28,227 nucleotides of DNA from a virus. Location of the stretch: the IMG/VR virus record IMGVR_UViG_3300029286_001043, positions 1 through 28,227 of that record. One strand, given 5' to 3'. Below the pieces are notes generated by a model. That model saw nothing but the letters and a program-made list of their open reading frames with translations. It ran no database searches and was not told where the DNA came from. Positions 15,428 through 23,327 of the stretch are shown piece after piece (position 1 is the stretch's first letter; every line of letters begins with the position of its first letter). Position numbers and translations under genes: made by a program.

Positions 15428-16103
15428 TTCGAAAGGGAACTGGCATCACACCAGTACCTCCGCATTCTGGGCATTCATACTTATATTCCATTTTTGGCCC
15501 GTGGAAAAATTTATCATGGAATGCGCGAATTATCGCTAAATCACTTACCGACAAATTTTCTAAATATTCTACTTTCTGAAAGCTGTTCAATTCTGGATAA
15601 GTAAGAGCTAATGCGTATCTATATAACCAGACATTCTGACCTGATTTATCCATCTCATCTACTTTAATCATGTCATTTACTGTCAACAGTCTTACTTTTA
15701 CCACATCACCACACTTCGGCAATTTTATTTCATATGGTTGTTTAAAATTGTCAGGAAGTTCAGTAACATCTAACTTAGATAAATCAACCACAAATTCAGA
15801 AGTCTTCCAACAGTGTTCACATTCATGCTTTAAAGTAAAATTAGGAGAATAAGAGTTCATTGCTTCCCATATTGCAACAAACAATCGGTCTCCTAAAGTA
15901 AGCTTCTCAACATCAACACCTTGAATAACACTTCTCAATACTGCGAGAAATTTCTTCTCGAAGTTATCTCCACTAATTTCAGATATTAGTTTTTCGTCTT
16001 TACCTTTGAGAGGACGGATAAGAATCTTGGACTTGTCTACACCTTCATAGGTTAGACACTTCGAGGGTAAATTAACAGGCAACCATTTCTCTTCAATGCT
16101 CAT
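15369..16103 (-). CDS. gp26-like tail assembly/baseplate hub chaperone
   Basis: A 244-residue protein resembling the T4 gp26 family (T4_baseplate). It has an N-terminal segment with L-P-S-K and an I-R-P-L-K-G-K-D-E strand, then a helical domain. Two Cys pairs, C95/C98 and C211/C214, may bind zinc. Near the C-terminus P-F-R-I-E-M-L-F-P is followed by a tail that another frame can replace. T4 gp26 is 208 aa. Position between tube and tape measure genes is that of tail assembly chaperones. A strong AAAGGAGGAG site precedes the start. It may be expressed both alone and as a frameshifted longer form. Confidence 0.7.
   Translation of the reverse strand: MSIEEKWLPVNLPSKCLTYEGVDKSKILIRPLKGKDEKLISEISGDNFEKKFLAVLRSVIQGVDVEKLTLGDRLFVAIWEAMNSYSPNFTLKHECEHCWKTSEFVVDLSKLDVTELPDNFKQPYEIKLPKCGDVVKVRLLTVNDMIKVDEMDKSGQNVWLYRYALALTYPELNSFQKVEYLENLSVSDLAIIRAFHDKFFHGPKMEYKYECPECGGTGVMPVPFRIEMLFPYGESLTRNFGDSV
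15396..15419 (-). other. Candidate +1 frameshift window
   Basis: Within the overlap, the minus strand reads CTTTTTCC and, 14 bases further on, TCCCTT. A +1 slip at either would leave the gp26-like frame for the small frame: TCC to CCC at 15401-15398, or a slip in the T5 run near 15419-15414. The first option makes a fusion reading ...YGES-LQEIL... I see no strong downstream hairpin or pseudoknot by eye. The direction differs from the common -1 shift, so this remains a hypothesis. Confidence 0.35.
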
Positions 16104-16135
16104 TGTGCTCCTCCTTTGTTTTTATTCGGAGTAAC

Positions 16136-16702
16136 TTAATACACGGTTTCAACTACATCAACACTCATATCAACATCAACACTAATAATAGTATTTGTTG
16201 CATAGTCTAAATTATACTTCGGCATTCCTAATGGAAATACTCCAGAAAATTTATACCGATTTACAGGAACCCCAGTTGTATCAAGAAACAGTAAATATAT
16301 CATCTTCGCATATTTTGTCTTAGGAGCGTAAAGACCAGATGGACTGATCATTGCTTTTCTCCATTGCGTAAAATATGTAGTAACTAAATCAGGTACTGTC
16401 TTTAGAAAGGTTAGTTTCATTGTTTCAATCTTCATCCCACCTGGATATTTAGCTTCAAATGCGCCAAATCGTGTAGTATCACTCTCTATTGTATAATCAC
16501 CGAATGAAATCTTTTGGCACATCTTGGATAAAAGTATTCCCGGCATCGGAACAAACCCGGCCATAAAAGTAGGCAAGACGATCTCCCACATATAATTCCG
16601 CTGAAAATGTATACCATTGAAATCGGTGGTAAACAATCCAGAAGGATTAAGTGATTGAAGAGCTGACTTGCCTACTTTCGAATAATCGCCGAGTACACTC
16701 AT
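16136..16702 (-). CDS. Second tail-tube-like protein
   Basis: A 188-residue protein with tube-like strand order: the N-terminal segment F-Q-R-N-Y-M-W-E-I-V-L-P matches the R-D-Y-L-W-E-V-I-I-P of its neighbour, and it ends with strands N-L-D-Y-A-T-N-T-I-I-S-V-D-V-D. It is longer by an N-terminal 30 residues and carries extra loops. Contractile phages need gp19-fold proteins that start the tube on the baseplate (T4 gp54/gp48), so this may be the tube initiator rather than the main tube. It follows the tube gene by two bases with a weak ribosome site. The alternative is a second tube subunit. Confidence 0.6.
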   Translation of the reverse strand: MSVLGDYSKVGKSALQSLNPSGLFTTDFNGIHFQRNYMWEIVLPTFMAGFVPMPGILLSKMCQKISFGDYTIESDTTRFGAFEAKYPGGMKIETMKLTFLKTVPDLVTTYFTQWRKAMISPSGLYAPKTKYAKMIYLLFLDTTGVPVNRYKFSGVFPLGMPKYNLDYATNTIISVDVDMSVDVVETVY

Positions 16703-16704
16703 TA

Positions 16705-17220
16705 TTAAGCGCTAACCTCAATATTGTCAACTGCAAATGTTATAGGATATTTAACAATCCCATTTGTCTCATAGCTTAAAGACACCTGTCCTAAAGATGA
16801 AGGATAGCATCCCTTAAGTTTAATTGTTCTTACTGTTGTTCCAGTAGTAGAAATTAAGGTCAACAGAATATCAGTCTTAATTGAAGAATCCCCTGCACCT
16901 AATCCTGTACCTAATGCTACAATCTCTTCCATCCAATCATTAACTGCATCATAAACTTTGTGATCCTCTCCCTCAATGAATGTACATTCGAAGGTATGAG
17001 CAATTGCAGCTTTACCTGGCACAACTATTCCAGGTGTTTGCTTATAAGGAATAGGAATTGACTCAAATGTCCTAGCAGGAATTTGGGCGGTCTGTGCTCT
17101 TAACTGATATGTTTCTACTTCCCCACCACCAATAGGCGTAGGGATTATTACTTCCCACAAATAATCTCGCTGTGGATTTGTGAGATTTGCTTTTAATGCA
17201 TCACTCGACATATTTGGCAT
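16705..17220 (-). CDS. Tail tube protein (gp19-like)
   Basis: A 171-residue protein, close to T4 gp19 (163 aa). R-D-Y-L-W-E-V-I-I-P at about 18-27, a Q-I-P-A-R-T-F-E-S-I-P-I-P-Y segment near 47-60, and a helix with V-Y-D-A-V-N-D-W-M-E-E-I are typical of the tube family. The last strands (I-K-L-K-G-C-Y-P-S-S-L-G) close the beta barrel. Hexamer rings of this protein form the inner tube for DNA passage. AAGGAG precedes the start. A homing endonuclease gene separates it from the sheath gene, which it usually follows directly. Confidence 0.85.
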   Translation of the reverse strand: MPNMSSDALKANLTNPQRDYLWEVIIPTPIGGGEVETYQLRAQTAQIPARTFESIPIPYKQTPGIVVPGKAAIAHTFECTFIEGEDHKVYDAVNDWMEEIVALGTGLGAGDSSIKTDILLTLISTTGTTVRTIKLKGCYPSSLGQVSLSYETNGIVKYPITFAVDNIEVSA

Positions 17221-17239
17221 CTTAATTTTCTCCTTTTAT

Positions 17240-17989
17240 TTAATGCTTACTATTTTCAAATACCGATTCAACATTTTTTATTTTTCTTAAACAATGATCT
17301 TCCCAATCTTTCTGAAATAAATCAGTATCATCTAAAAATACTACTCTCCATCCAAAATTATTAAATAGCCGGCTCCTTTCAGCTATATAACCTTCTACCC
17401 CATTTTTATGATATAGTCGTTTAAAAACTTCAGAAAATACTTCTATCACAACTTTAGAGCCGTTTACATTTACAAAATCAGGATTCAGATGTTTACCTTC
17501 TGACGTTATCCAAAAACTACCATTACCAGTATATTGATAAGGAAGAGAATATTTAGTAATCATATCTAGTATTTTAGTTTCATAAGATGTAATTTTATTT
17601 CTTCGACATGATTTTTTACTACTATTGTGCCCCCAAATATATTTTTTACTGCTTTTACTTCGGCAAACAAATGTTTCACCACATCCACAAGCACAAGTTC
17701 GTGTTTCTCGTTCTTGATAATTATGTGGTCTCTTACCTTTAAGATGAGCAAAACAACTTTCTCTTAAACCTGGATTTTTAATGAAAGATATTTGCGTGCC
17801 TTTAGAAATATTCTTACTTATTTCTTTAGCCCGTTCTGATCCATATCTCTCAATAAGTGTAAGACCTTTGTTATGAGGAGCTTTTCCCCGTTTACTCTCC
17901 CCATAACAAAGTCTTGAACAGTATTTAGCATTTGATCGATTTGGAGTAACTTTAAATTTCTTTTTACAAATCAAACAAACTTTTAACAT
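17240..17989 (-). CDS. Free-standing homing endonuclease, Vsr/EDxHD-like
   Basis: A 249-residue protein with two Cys-rich DNA-binding parts and a nuclease domain. The first part is a zinc knuckle (C5, C8, C24, C28). The second holds C-A-C-G-C-G-E-T-F (99-107) and K-Y-I-W-G-H-N ending at 122, a motif common in phage homing endonucleases. A helix near 44-63 resembles NUMOD motifs. The C-terminal domain (about 135-240) resembles the Vsr fold: S-Y-E-T-K-I-L with E137, N-P-D-F with D171, V-I-E-V-F with E183, then a helix with R205/R207 and the strand W-R-V-V-F-L. The start overlaps the sheath stop (TGATG) with a weak ribosome site. It is a mobile element in the tail cluster, probably promoting spread of its own locus. 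A PD-(D/E)xK nuclease is the wider alternative. Confidence 0.75.
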   Translation of the reverse strand: MLKVCLICKKKFKVTPNRSNAKYCSRLCYGESKRGKAPHNKGLTLIERYGSERAKEISKNISKGTQISFIKNPGLRESCFAHLKGKRPHNYQERETRTCACGCGETFVCRSKSSKKYIWGHNSSKKSCRRNKITSYETKILDMITKYSLPYQYTGNGSFWITSEGKHLNPDFVNVNGSKVVIEVFSEVFKRLYHKNGVEGYIAERSRLFNNFGWRVVFLDDTDLFQKDWEDHCLRKIKNVESVFENSKH

Positions 17990-19593
17990 CAGAGGTTCGC
18001 TCCACGACTAATTAATTCGGTAAAACTAGTACTTGTGTTTGTAATAATTACATTCAACTGAATAAACTCGGCCATTCTAATAGGCTTAATGAAAATATCA
18101 ACATGTAACTCATTCCTATCAATTGTAGCAGGAGTATTATTTGTAGTATCACAAACTACTTTATATCCTTTGTCTCCAGTTTCAGTTTGAAAAGCGCCTT
18201 TTGAACCTAATAAATCAAGGTACTCTTCGCACATCGCTGTAATTCTGAACCTAGTTAATTCACTATTCGGCTCAAATACAAAGAATCTTAAAGAAGCTGC
18301 AATAGCTTTTTCAAGAACAATCAGAAGTCTTCGAACATTCAATCGGTCCAAAGCCGATGGTTTAGTCTTCTCCATCTTCTGACCCCATATAACATTACCG
18401 TCACCCCTGAATGTCTGTAATGGGTTTAATTCTGCTTCATATAATGTATCTCTCTCGCCTTCAGTGAAGACCTGAGTTAATCCCAGTGCACTAGAAAGTA
18501 TACCCCTGTTGAGACCGGCCGGAGCAAACCATGGCTGGCCAACAAAATCGTTGTACGCGATCTGAGAACCGACAAATCCAGATGGAGGCAATTCAACAAT
18601 CTTATCATTATACTGGTCATACCATTTTATCCATGGAGTATATAATGCGCAATAGCTAGAGTTGAAATTCTGAGTACTGTCTCTCCAAGTAACCATTGAA
18701 GATACCGAAGTCAATTGAGTATAAGGCATATCAAGAATTGCAACACAATCTTTTCTTGATTCTGCTATTGTCTTCATTTTAGTTTGAACTGTTAACTGAT
18801 CACTATTACCTTCTCCACCACCACCTTGCAAAAGCATCCTTACATCTACATCATCAGGGTTGGCAAAGAAATCCCATCCAGTATCAATGTGAGTAGCAGT
18901 TACTGCTGAACCGTCCACTCCACCACCTAAGACTACAGCAACTGAATTGGTTTTAGGTAATACATCAGTACCTAATAAACTATCAGCGACATAAATATAA
19001 TCGCTATACCCATTGATTTTGTCTTCTAAATATTGCTGTCTGCCATATCCGTCAACCTGAGTTTTTCTAGACACTGTCCATGTCTCGGTTAACTGAGCAG
19101 TACCATCACTATCCAATACATATACCTGAATGTCAAATTCATAAGATGCTGCTACAACATTTGCAATCTTAATTGACACATTGGCATTCCATACTCCGGG
19201 ATCTTTTCCGAAAATCATGAATACATTGTCGCTATCGGAATCATCAACGAAAATCGGAGTTGATTTGCCGGTTCCTAAAGTAACATTAACTTCTGAACTA
19301 TCCGATTTCTTTACTTCCATGCCGCCATACAGCGCACCATTAACTACCCTCAAGCAATATAACCTATTACCGTTTTCAAGGAATGCTAATGCGGTATAGT
19401 GAAAATAATTGCCAGGAACTGGCTCACCATATTCATTAATGAAATCCTGAGTATTTGTAATTAATATTAACTGTGTAATATCTCCCTTAGCTGAATACCC
19501 TACTAAACCTGCAGTAGTAGTAGAAACGTTAGGAATTATATTGCTAAGATCGGTTTCTTTTGTATACACCCCGGGACTGATGGGAAAGCTCAT
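17989..19593 (-). CDS. Contractile tail sheath protein
   Basis: A 534-residue sheath protein. It begins with F-P-I-S-P-G-V-Y-T-K-E-T-D, the usual sheath N-terminus, then S-T-T-T-A-G-L-V-G-Y-S-A-K-G and F-I-N-E-Y-G-E-P. The middle contains C-V-A-I-L-D-M-P, and G-F-V-G-S-Q-I-A-Y-N-D with P-W-F-A-P-A-G-L-N-R-G near 355. The C-terminus has the conserved strand pairing domain (L-N-V-R-R-L-L-I-V-L-E-K-A, then F-E-P-N). Shorter than T4 gp18 (659 aa), it lacks some surface insertions. A strong AAGGAGGAG site precedes the start. This gene establishes that the phage is a myovirus. Confidence 0.95.
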   Translation of the reverse strand: MSFPISPGVYTKETDLSNIIPNVSTTTAGLVGYSAKGDITQLILITNTQDFINEYGEPVPGNYFHYTALAFLENGNRLYCLRVVNGALYGGMEVKKSDSSEVNVTLGTGKSTPIFVDDSDSDNVFMIFGKDPGVWNANVSIKIANVVAASYEFDIQVYVLDSDGTAQLTETWTVSRKTQVDGYGRQQYLEDKINGYSDYIYVADSLLGTDVLPKTNSVAVVLGGGVDGSAVTATHIDTGWDFFANPDDVDVRMLLQGGGGEGNSDQLTVQTKMKTIAESRKDCVAILDMPYTQLTSVSSMVTWRDSTQNFNSSYCALYTPWIKWYDQYNDKIVELPPSGFVGSQIAYNDFVGQPWFAPAGLNRGILSSALGLTQVFTEGERDTLYEAELNPLQTFRGDGNVIWGQKMEKTKPSALDRLNVRRLLIVLEKAIAASLRFFVFEPNSELTRFRITAMCEEYLDLLGSKGAFQTETGDKGYKVVCDTTNNTPATIDRNELHVDIFIKPIRMAEFIQLNVIITNTSTSFTELISRGANL

Positions 19594-19604
19594 ATTACTC
19601 CTCC

Positions 19605-20072
19605 TTATTTGTTATTAAAAAATTTTAACCATCCAAATAAACCTTTTTTCTGTACCTTATCTATTGCTTGCTGCAAATTACTTTTTAACTTTATCTCAAT
19701 ATCAAACTCCTCCTTACGATTTTTCCCTTCCATATCTTGATACCTTCTATAGAATATAAGACGATTTGTAGCTAACTGGTCTATATTCCAAAGCCCATAT
19801 AACTTATTTGCTTCAGCATTACCGACTTTATCCAAAAAGTAATCATTACTAACTACTCTTCCCTTTTGGCCGTTTTCTGGATCATTATGTTTTATCTCAA
19901 CGGTACCCCAAACGGTAAGTCTCAACAACCACGCTTCCAATGTTCCGTCAAAATCGCAAGGCCGCATATCTGGATGAGCTAGCATTTTACGCTCTTCTTC
20001 AGATTCTTCAGGAGTTAAGTTCTCCATTATTGATTCTTTTACCACACTTGATAATTCTTCAAATAATCCCAC
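19605..20072 (-). CDS. Unknown protein between gp15-like and sheath genes
   Basis: A 155-residue, mostly soluble protein that begins with GTG after a strong AAGGAGG site. The first 35 residues are acidic and helical (E-E-S-E-E-E-R-K). The middle is mixed alpha/beta with W-L-L-R-L-T-V-W-G-T-V-E-I and a Y-R-R-Y-Q-D segment. The C-terminal part is basic, with repeated Lys and a final K-K-G-L-F-G-W-L-K-F-F. No known domain is recognisable. Position between the sheath terminator and the sheath genes suggests a structural or assembly role in the tail. Confidence 0.75.
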   Translation of the reverse strand: MGLFEELSSVVKESIMENLTPEESEEERKMLAHPDMRPCDFDGTLEAWLLRLTVWGTVEIKHNDPENGQKGRVVSNDYFLDKVGNAEANKLYGLWNIDQLATNRLIFYRRYQDMEGKNRKEEFDIEIKLKSNLQQAIDKVQKKGLFGWLKFFNNK

Positions 20073-20081
20073 AGCTCCTCC

Positions 20082-20963
20082 TTAACTCTCGTCACTTGTT
20101 ACTACTGTATACGATGCCAGTAAAATAGAATTAGCAGTGGTCGTATAAACCAACCCGCTTGCTGAAGTACTAAAGGCTAAATCAACAGTAAGAGAAGTAT
20201 TGTTAGTTATTGTAACAATAATCCTCTCTCCTTCACCACTAACATATATTTTATCCCCGACTGTACGTGAAAGAAAATCGGTTCCTACGCCAGTTAAAGT
20301 AATTGTACCATTAGTAGTAACGGTCCCGACTCCAGTATTTACACCTGCAGTAGTTATATCATCGCTATACCAAACATCCATATAAATCTTGAGTATAGTT
20401 TTAAAATCTACAAGCGTTACTATCCACGCTTCTAAATCGAATGAAACTTTATAAACAAATAATGCACCTTTATTATATTGGTCTTCTAAATAAGTACTCT
20501 CATCAGTAACGCCTTTAAACTTTATATCCATCTGCATAGGATATAAATTGTTAAAACTTATAGAAAGATTTGGGTTAATATGAACCCAATTTAAATATGT
20601 CTCAATTGCTGCCATTACTTTATCCAAAGAACGAGACCAAAACCAAACATCATAACTGATTGTAGCAGGAACAGCCTTAGCCGTAACTATACTTGTATGA
20701 GTTCCGTCACTGTATTCCATCATAATCCCGCGTCTAGCGACCGGAGATCTCTGCCTTGCCCAATCAAAATCTATTCCCGTTCTCCAAAGACTAATGAATT
20801 CAGCTTGATTTGCCCCACGTTTTTCAGCAATTGTTCGTTGTGCAATTGATTTAGGAAAGAAAACCAGGTCAGTATTCTGAGTTGTCAGCCCCATATCGGT
20901 CTGAAACTTTGTAAATACTAGGGTTTTCATCGCGTCGTCAACTGTCTTTATGAAACTACTCAT
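20082..20963 (-). CDS. gp15-like tail sheath terminator
   Basis: A 293-residue protein. Residues about 95-185 resemble T4 gp15: A-T-I-S-Y-D-V-W-F-W-S-R, a helix D-K-V-M-A-A-I-E-T-Y-L, N-P-N-L-S-I-S-F-N, an M-D-I-K-F-K-G-V strand and S-F-D-L-E-A-W-I. T4 gp15 (272 aa) forms the hexamer that caps the sheath and tube and joins the tail to the head. Residues about 208-277 add a beta module (G-V-G-T-V-T-T-N-G-T-I-T-L, then V-G-D-K-I-Y-V-S-G-E-G) that looks like a small Ig-like or carbohydrate-binding-type domain, which I do not know in gp15. The start overlaps the upstream stop (TAATG). Confidence 0.65.
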   Translation of the reverse strand: MSSFIKTVDDAMKTLVFTKFQTDMGLTTQNTDLVFFPKSIAQRTIAEKRGANQAEFISLWRTGIDFDWARQRSPVARRGIMMEYSDGTHTSIVTAKAVPATISYDVWFWSRSLDKVMAAIETYLNWVHINPNLSISFNNLYPMQMDIKFKGVTDESTYLEDQYNKGALFVYKVSFDLEAWIVTLVDFKTILKIYMDVWYSDDITTAGVNTGVGTVTTNGTITLTGVGTDFLSRTVGDKIYVSGEGERIIVTITNNTSLTVDLAFSTSASGLVYTTTANSILLASYTVVTSDES

Positions 20964-21220
20964 TAGCTTTTAGCTTTCTCTATTAATAAATACATGAACT
21001 CATTCCAAAATGAATGCTCTTCTGCTTTATGTAAAGTAATATTAAGATTCTTCTTTATCCAGTCTTCTACAAAATGTTCAGGTTCAGTACATGGAAAAAC
21101 ACTTTGAGTTAATTTAAAATCTACAAACGCTTTATGAGCGAGTAATCTAAACGCCGCAAGTTTAAAACAATTTGTTGCTCCTACCATTTTCTTAGGTTTT
21201 GAAGTTCCACGCTTAGCCAT
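20963..21220 (-). CDS. Small unknown protein before gp15-like gene
   Basis: An 85-residue protein with a basic N-terminus (A-K-R-G-T-S-K-P-K-K) followed by helical regions (F-R-L-L-A-H-K-A-F) and a late F-W-N-E-F-M-Y-L-L-I segment. No Cys pairs or known motifs. AAAGGA precedes the start; its stop overlaps the next start (TAATG). It may be a neck or assembly factor by position only. Confidence 0.6.
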   Translation of the reverse strand: MAKRGTSKPKKMVGATNCFKLAAFRLLAHKAFVDFKLTQSVFPCTEPEHFVEDWIKKNLNITLHKAEEHSFWNEFMYLLIEKAKS

Positions 21221-21222
21221 AG

Positions 21223-21435
21223 TTAGTCCTTTAAATACTCTAATCCTTCGTTTACAGGAAGAACCTCACTTAAATCTAATTCTACTTCGACCAATCCATA
21301 TAAGGCTGAAAGATTGCATACTTCTCTATTCTCTATAATATCCCCAGGCCCTAAATATATAGTAGTGAATGCATCAATCTTAACAGGTATTTGAGCATTC
21401 GAAATATTCTTCAATTTACGAACAACTTTATGCAT
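21223..21435 (-). CDS. Small unknown protein
   Basis: A 70-residue protein with a basic start (H-K-V-V-R-K-L-K), a beta pattern with Y-L-G-P-G-D-I-I-E-N, and an acidic C-terminus. A G-P-G-D turn in a small virion-module protein is common in head-tail decoration proteins, but I cannot place it. It begins directly after the upstream stop. The ribosome site (AGAAAGAAAT) is weak. Confidence 0.6.
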   Translation of the reverse strand: MHKVVRKLKNISNAQIPVKIDAFTTIYLGPGDIIENREVCNLSALYGLVEVELDLSEVLPVNEGLEYLKD

Positions 21436-21873
21436 TTATTTCTTTCTGAGCGGTGCTAATTTAAACCATCTATAAGTTTCACTTGAATAAGTATTAGATA
21501 ACAAAATATCAACAATCTCGAAACAATCAGTATCATAAGTCCCGGGTATATATCTAACTGGAACTCTAATATAACTTCTGATCAATACTTCAGGAAAATT
21601 CTTGAAATAAGCAGTTATTGGTGCTTCACCTTCTGCAAATATTCCTAATTTCCTAAGTCTTTCTAAATCTTTTGCAAACCAGCGAATCCAAACCTTCTGT
21701 CCAGTATACTCTCTAAACGTTATATTAGAAGGATCAGTATACGCGTCATTAGGTTCCTGTGCAGTCAAATTTGTAGGAATATAAAGCGTACAATCAATAC
21801 CGTAAGTATCAACAGTAAGATCGTTGAAGGTCCGCAAGACGTCAATTGTACGATCTGGTATTATTCCACTCAT
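21436..21873 (-). CDS. Candidate neck/head-tail connector protein
   Basis: A 145-residue protein with I-D-C-T-L-Y-I-P-T-N-L, then I-W-F-like strands (K-V-W-I-R-W-F-A-K-D) and Y-I-R-V-P-V-R-Y-I-P-G near residue 101-111. It ends in basic residues (P-L-R-K-K). Position before the gp15-like gene suggests a neck or head-completion protein, comparable to T4 gp13/gp14 in location only. The start overlaps the upstream stop (ATGA). I do not recognise the family. Confidence 0.6.
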   Translation of the reverse strand: MSGIIPDRTIDVLRTFNDLTVDTYGIDCTLYIPTNLTAQEPNDAYTDPSNITFREYTGQKVWIRWFAKDLERLRKLGIFAEGEAPITAYFKNFPEVLIRSYIRVPVRYIPGTYDTDCFEIVDILLSNTYSSETYRWFKLAPLRKK

Positions 21874-22277
21874 TTGGTAATCGACATTCCTTCCTTCACC
21901 ATCTCTTCTACCAAAGCTTTAGTTTCTTTCTTCGAAAATTCCCGTGCATCTATAACTCTGGTTATTACAGTAACTACAGAAGTAACAATTATAATTGCTA
22001 TAGCTATCACACCTACAAAAGCCTTGATGTTTGCAATATTTACCTTATTACACCCGGTATCATCTTTAACTGCTTCCATTAATTTACGGCAATCAACACA
22101 TTGCTTGCTTACTTGTTCAACTATCTCTTTAGTAATACCATTATGAAGTCTAGTATTAATTTCTTTCATGGTCTCAGAAGCTGTTTCAAGAGAAGTAGTT
22201 ATCTTCTCTAAACTTACAGCCGTTTTACCCATTACTTCTACAAGCGTAAATACTTCTTCTTTTGAGAGTTCACTCAT
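21870..22277 (-). CDS. One-TM protein, holin- or XhlA-like
   Basis: A 135-residue protein: a helical, probably coiled-coil region (residues 5-75, with C60, C63 and C76), a single membrane segment at about 84-108 (I-K-A-F-V-G-V-I-A-I-A-I-I-I-V), then a charged tail. A single transmembrane helix following a coiled coil fits XhlA-type or class III holin-like proteins, which help cause lysis, but a virion or sensor protein is also possible. AGGAG precedes the start, inside the end of the GIY-YIG gene (8-base overlap). Confidence 0.5.
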   Translation of the reverse strand: MSELSKEEVFTLVEVMGKTAVSLEKITTSLETASETMKEINTRLHNGITKEIVEQVSKQCVDCRKLMEAVKDDTGCNKVNIANIKAFVGVIAIAIIIVTSVVTVITRVIDAREFSKKETKALVEEMVKEGMSITK

Positions 22278-22860
22278 TTTTACTCCTAGTAACTCCTAAA
22301 CTTATTAATTTTTTAGTATTTTCGGAATGTTTCCTACCGTACATAGGATTATCTTTTCCAAATCGGTGAATTCCAAACATAGGATTCTTCTCACCACTTC
22401 GATCTGCCCCATACATAGGATGATTTTCGCCAGAGGTTGCCTTGCTAATTTTTGCACGAGTTTCCAATGAATGCCTCTTTCCTAATCTTTTAATCCTTAT
22501 CTTCTGTTTAGTTTCTTCGGAATGTTTTCTCCCGTACATACCATTATTTTTACCATTAATATCTGCATAGTTTCCAGTATTACCGCCATCTCCGCCGTCA
22601 GATATATTATATAACCTGTTTTTATTAAATCTTTTTCTATACTCTGCTATGTATTGTTTTTCTAATGAATTAAGTTCAACTTTATTATTAGCATAGACTA
22701 CAACCTCAAGCCTAAATGAATCTTTACCGTGCTTATTTAATGCTCGTTGTAAAATTATACCACTTCCATAATAATCAGAATCGAAATTACCTTTGCGTTT
22801 TCCTATATAGATTCTATTATTGCGATTATTTATAGTTTTATATATGTAACCGTAATGCAT
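22270..22860 (-). CDS. GIY-YIG homing endonuclease with NUMOD3 motifs
   Basis: A 196-residue free-standing homing endonuclease. The GIY-YIG domain has G-Y-I-Y at 4-7, Y-I-G at 18-20, an R-A-L-N-K-H-G segment at 39-45 and catalytic E67 in L-E-K-Q-Y-I. From residue 105 several NUMOD3-type DNA-binding repeats follow: N-G-M-Y-G-R-K-H-S-E-E-T-K (106-118), and later H-P-M-Y-G, N-P-M-F-G and N-P-M-Y-G-R-K-H-S-E. These are typical of Seg-type endonucleases in T4-like phages, which cut sites in phages lacking the gene and so spread. It lies between a cupin and a holin-like gene and does not interrupt either. A second endonuclease is at 17240-17989. Confidence 0.85.
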   Translation of the reverse strand: MHYGYIYKTINNRNNRIYIGKRKGNFDSDYYGSGIILQRALNKHGKDSFRLEVVVYANNKVELNSLEKQYIAEYRKRFNKNRLYNISDGGDGGNTGNYADINGKNNGMYGRKHSEETKQKIRIKRLGKRHSLETRAKISKATSGENHPMYGADRSGEKNPMFGIHRFGKDNPMYGRKHSENTKKLISLGVTRSKNE

Positions 22861-22873
22861 TTATTTTTTCCAC

Positions 22874-23308
22874 TTACTTTTTATTATAACTTTTCTCGGC
22901 CGGCACACAAATAGTTGCACATTTTGAATTATCTTCCAAGGCGGTAACCGAATGTTCATGGCCCGCGGGTATAGAAACGCATTGTCCGGGTTCTATAATT
23001 CTAACAATTGTTTTGAAGCTATATAATTCTACAGCGAAACTACCTTTGACACAGATTAAATATTGATGAGACAGTTCATGAATATGATTAGGATATTTAT
23101 CCCCAGCCTTCATACCATACGCCATTGTAAAATTTGTATCATCATCTTCATACACCGTCTTATTTTCTATATCTAGCCCGAGTATATTACCGGGCTTTTT
23201 ATATTTAAACATACCTAATTTCAATAGGTTATCTATTGTCTTCAGTTTTGAATCTACTCGTTCTGAAACTTCAGCGAACTTCAGAAACTGCTCCTGTAAA
23301 AAAGTCAT
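22874..23308 (-). CDS. Cupin-domain protein
   Basis: A 144-residue protein with a single cupin. Motif 1 has H75 and H77 (N-H-I-H), then H81/Q82 in the usual acidic position, and G89. Motif 2 has P114, G116 and H119 (P-A-G-H-E-H). The two motifs can bind a metal such as Fe or Ni. A 50-residue helical N-terminus precedes. Cupins include dioxygenases, isomerases and small regulators, so the reaction is unknown. GGAGG precedes the start. It sits between a candidate cell-wall enzyme and a homing endonuclease, unusual for a structural cluster. It may be an auxiliary metabolic or modification gene, or a structural protein using the fold. Confidence 0.75.
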   Translation of the reverse strand: MTFLQEQFLKFAEVSERVDSKLKTIDNLLKLGMFKYKKPGNILGLDIENKTVYEDDDTNFTMAYGMKAGDKYPNHIHELSHQYLICVKGSFAVELYSFKTIVRIIEPGQCVSIPAGHEHSVTALEDNSKCATICVPAEKSYNKK

Positions 23309-23327
23309 TTATCAACCTCCACACCAT

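Noticed and set aside
22828-22835. TATAAATA on the minus strand, like a T4 late promoter
   Set aside because: It lies inside the GIY-YIG coding start, and similar strings occur by chance in this AT-rich DNA, for example near 24902 and 25728; none stands in a good intergenic position.
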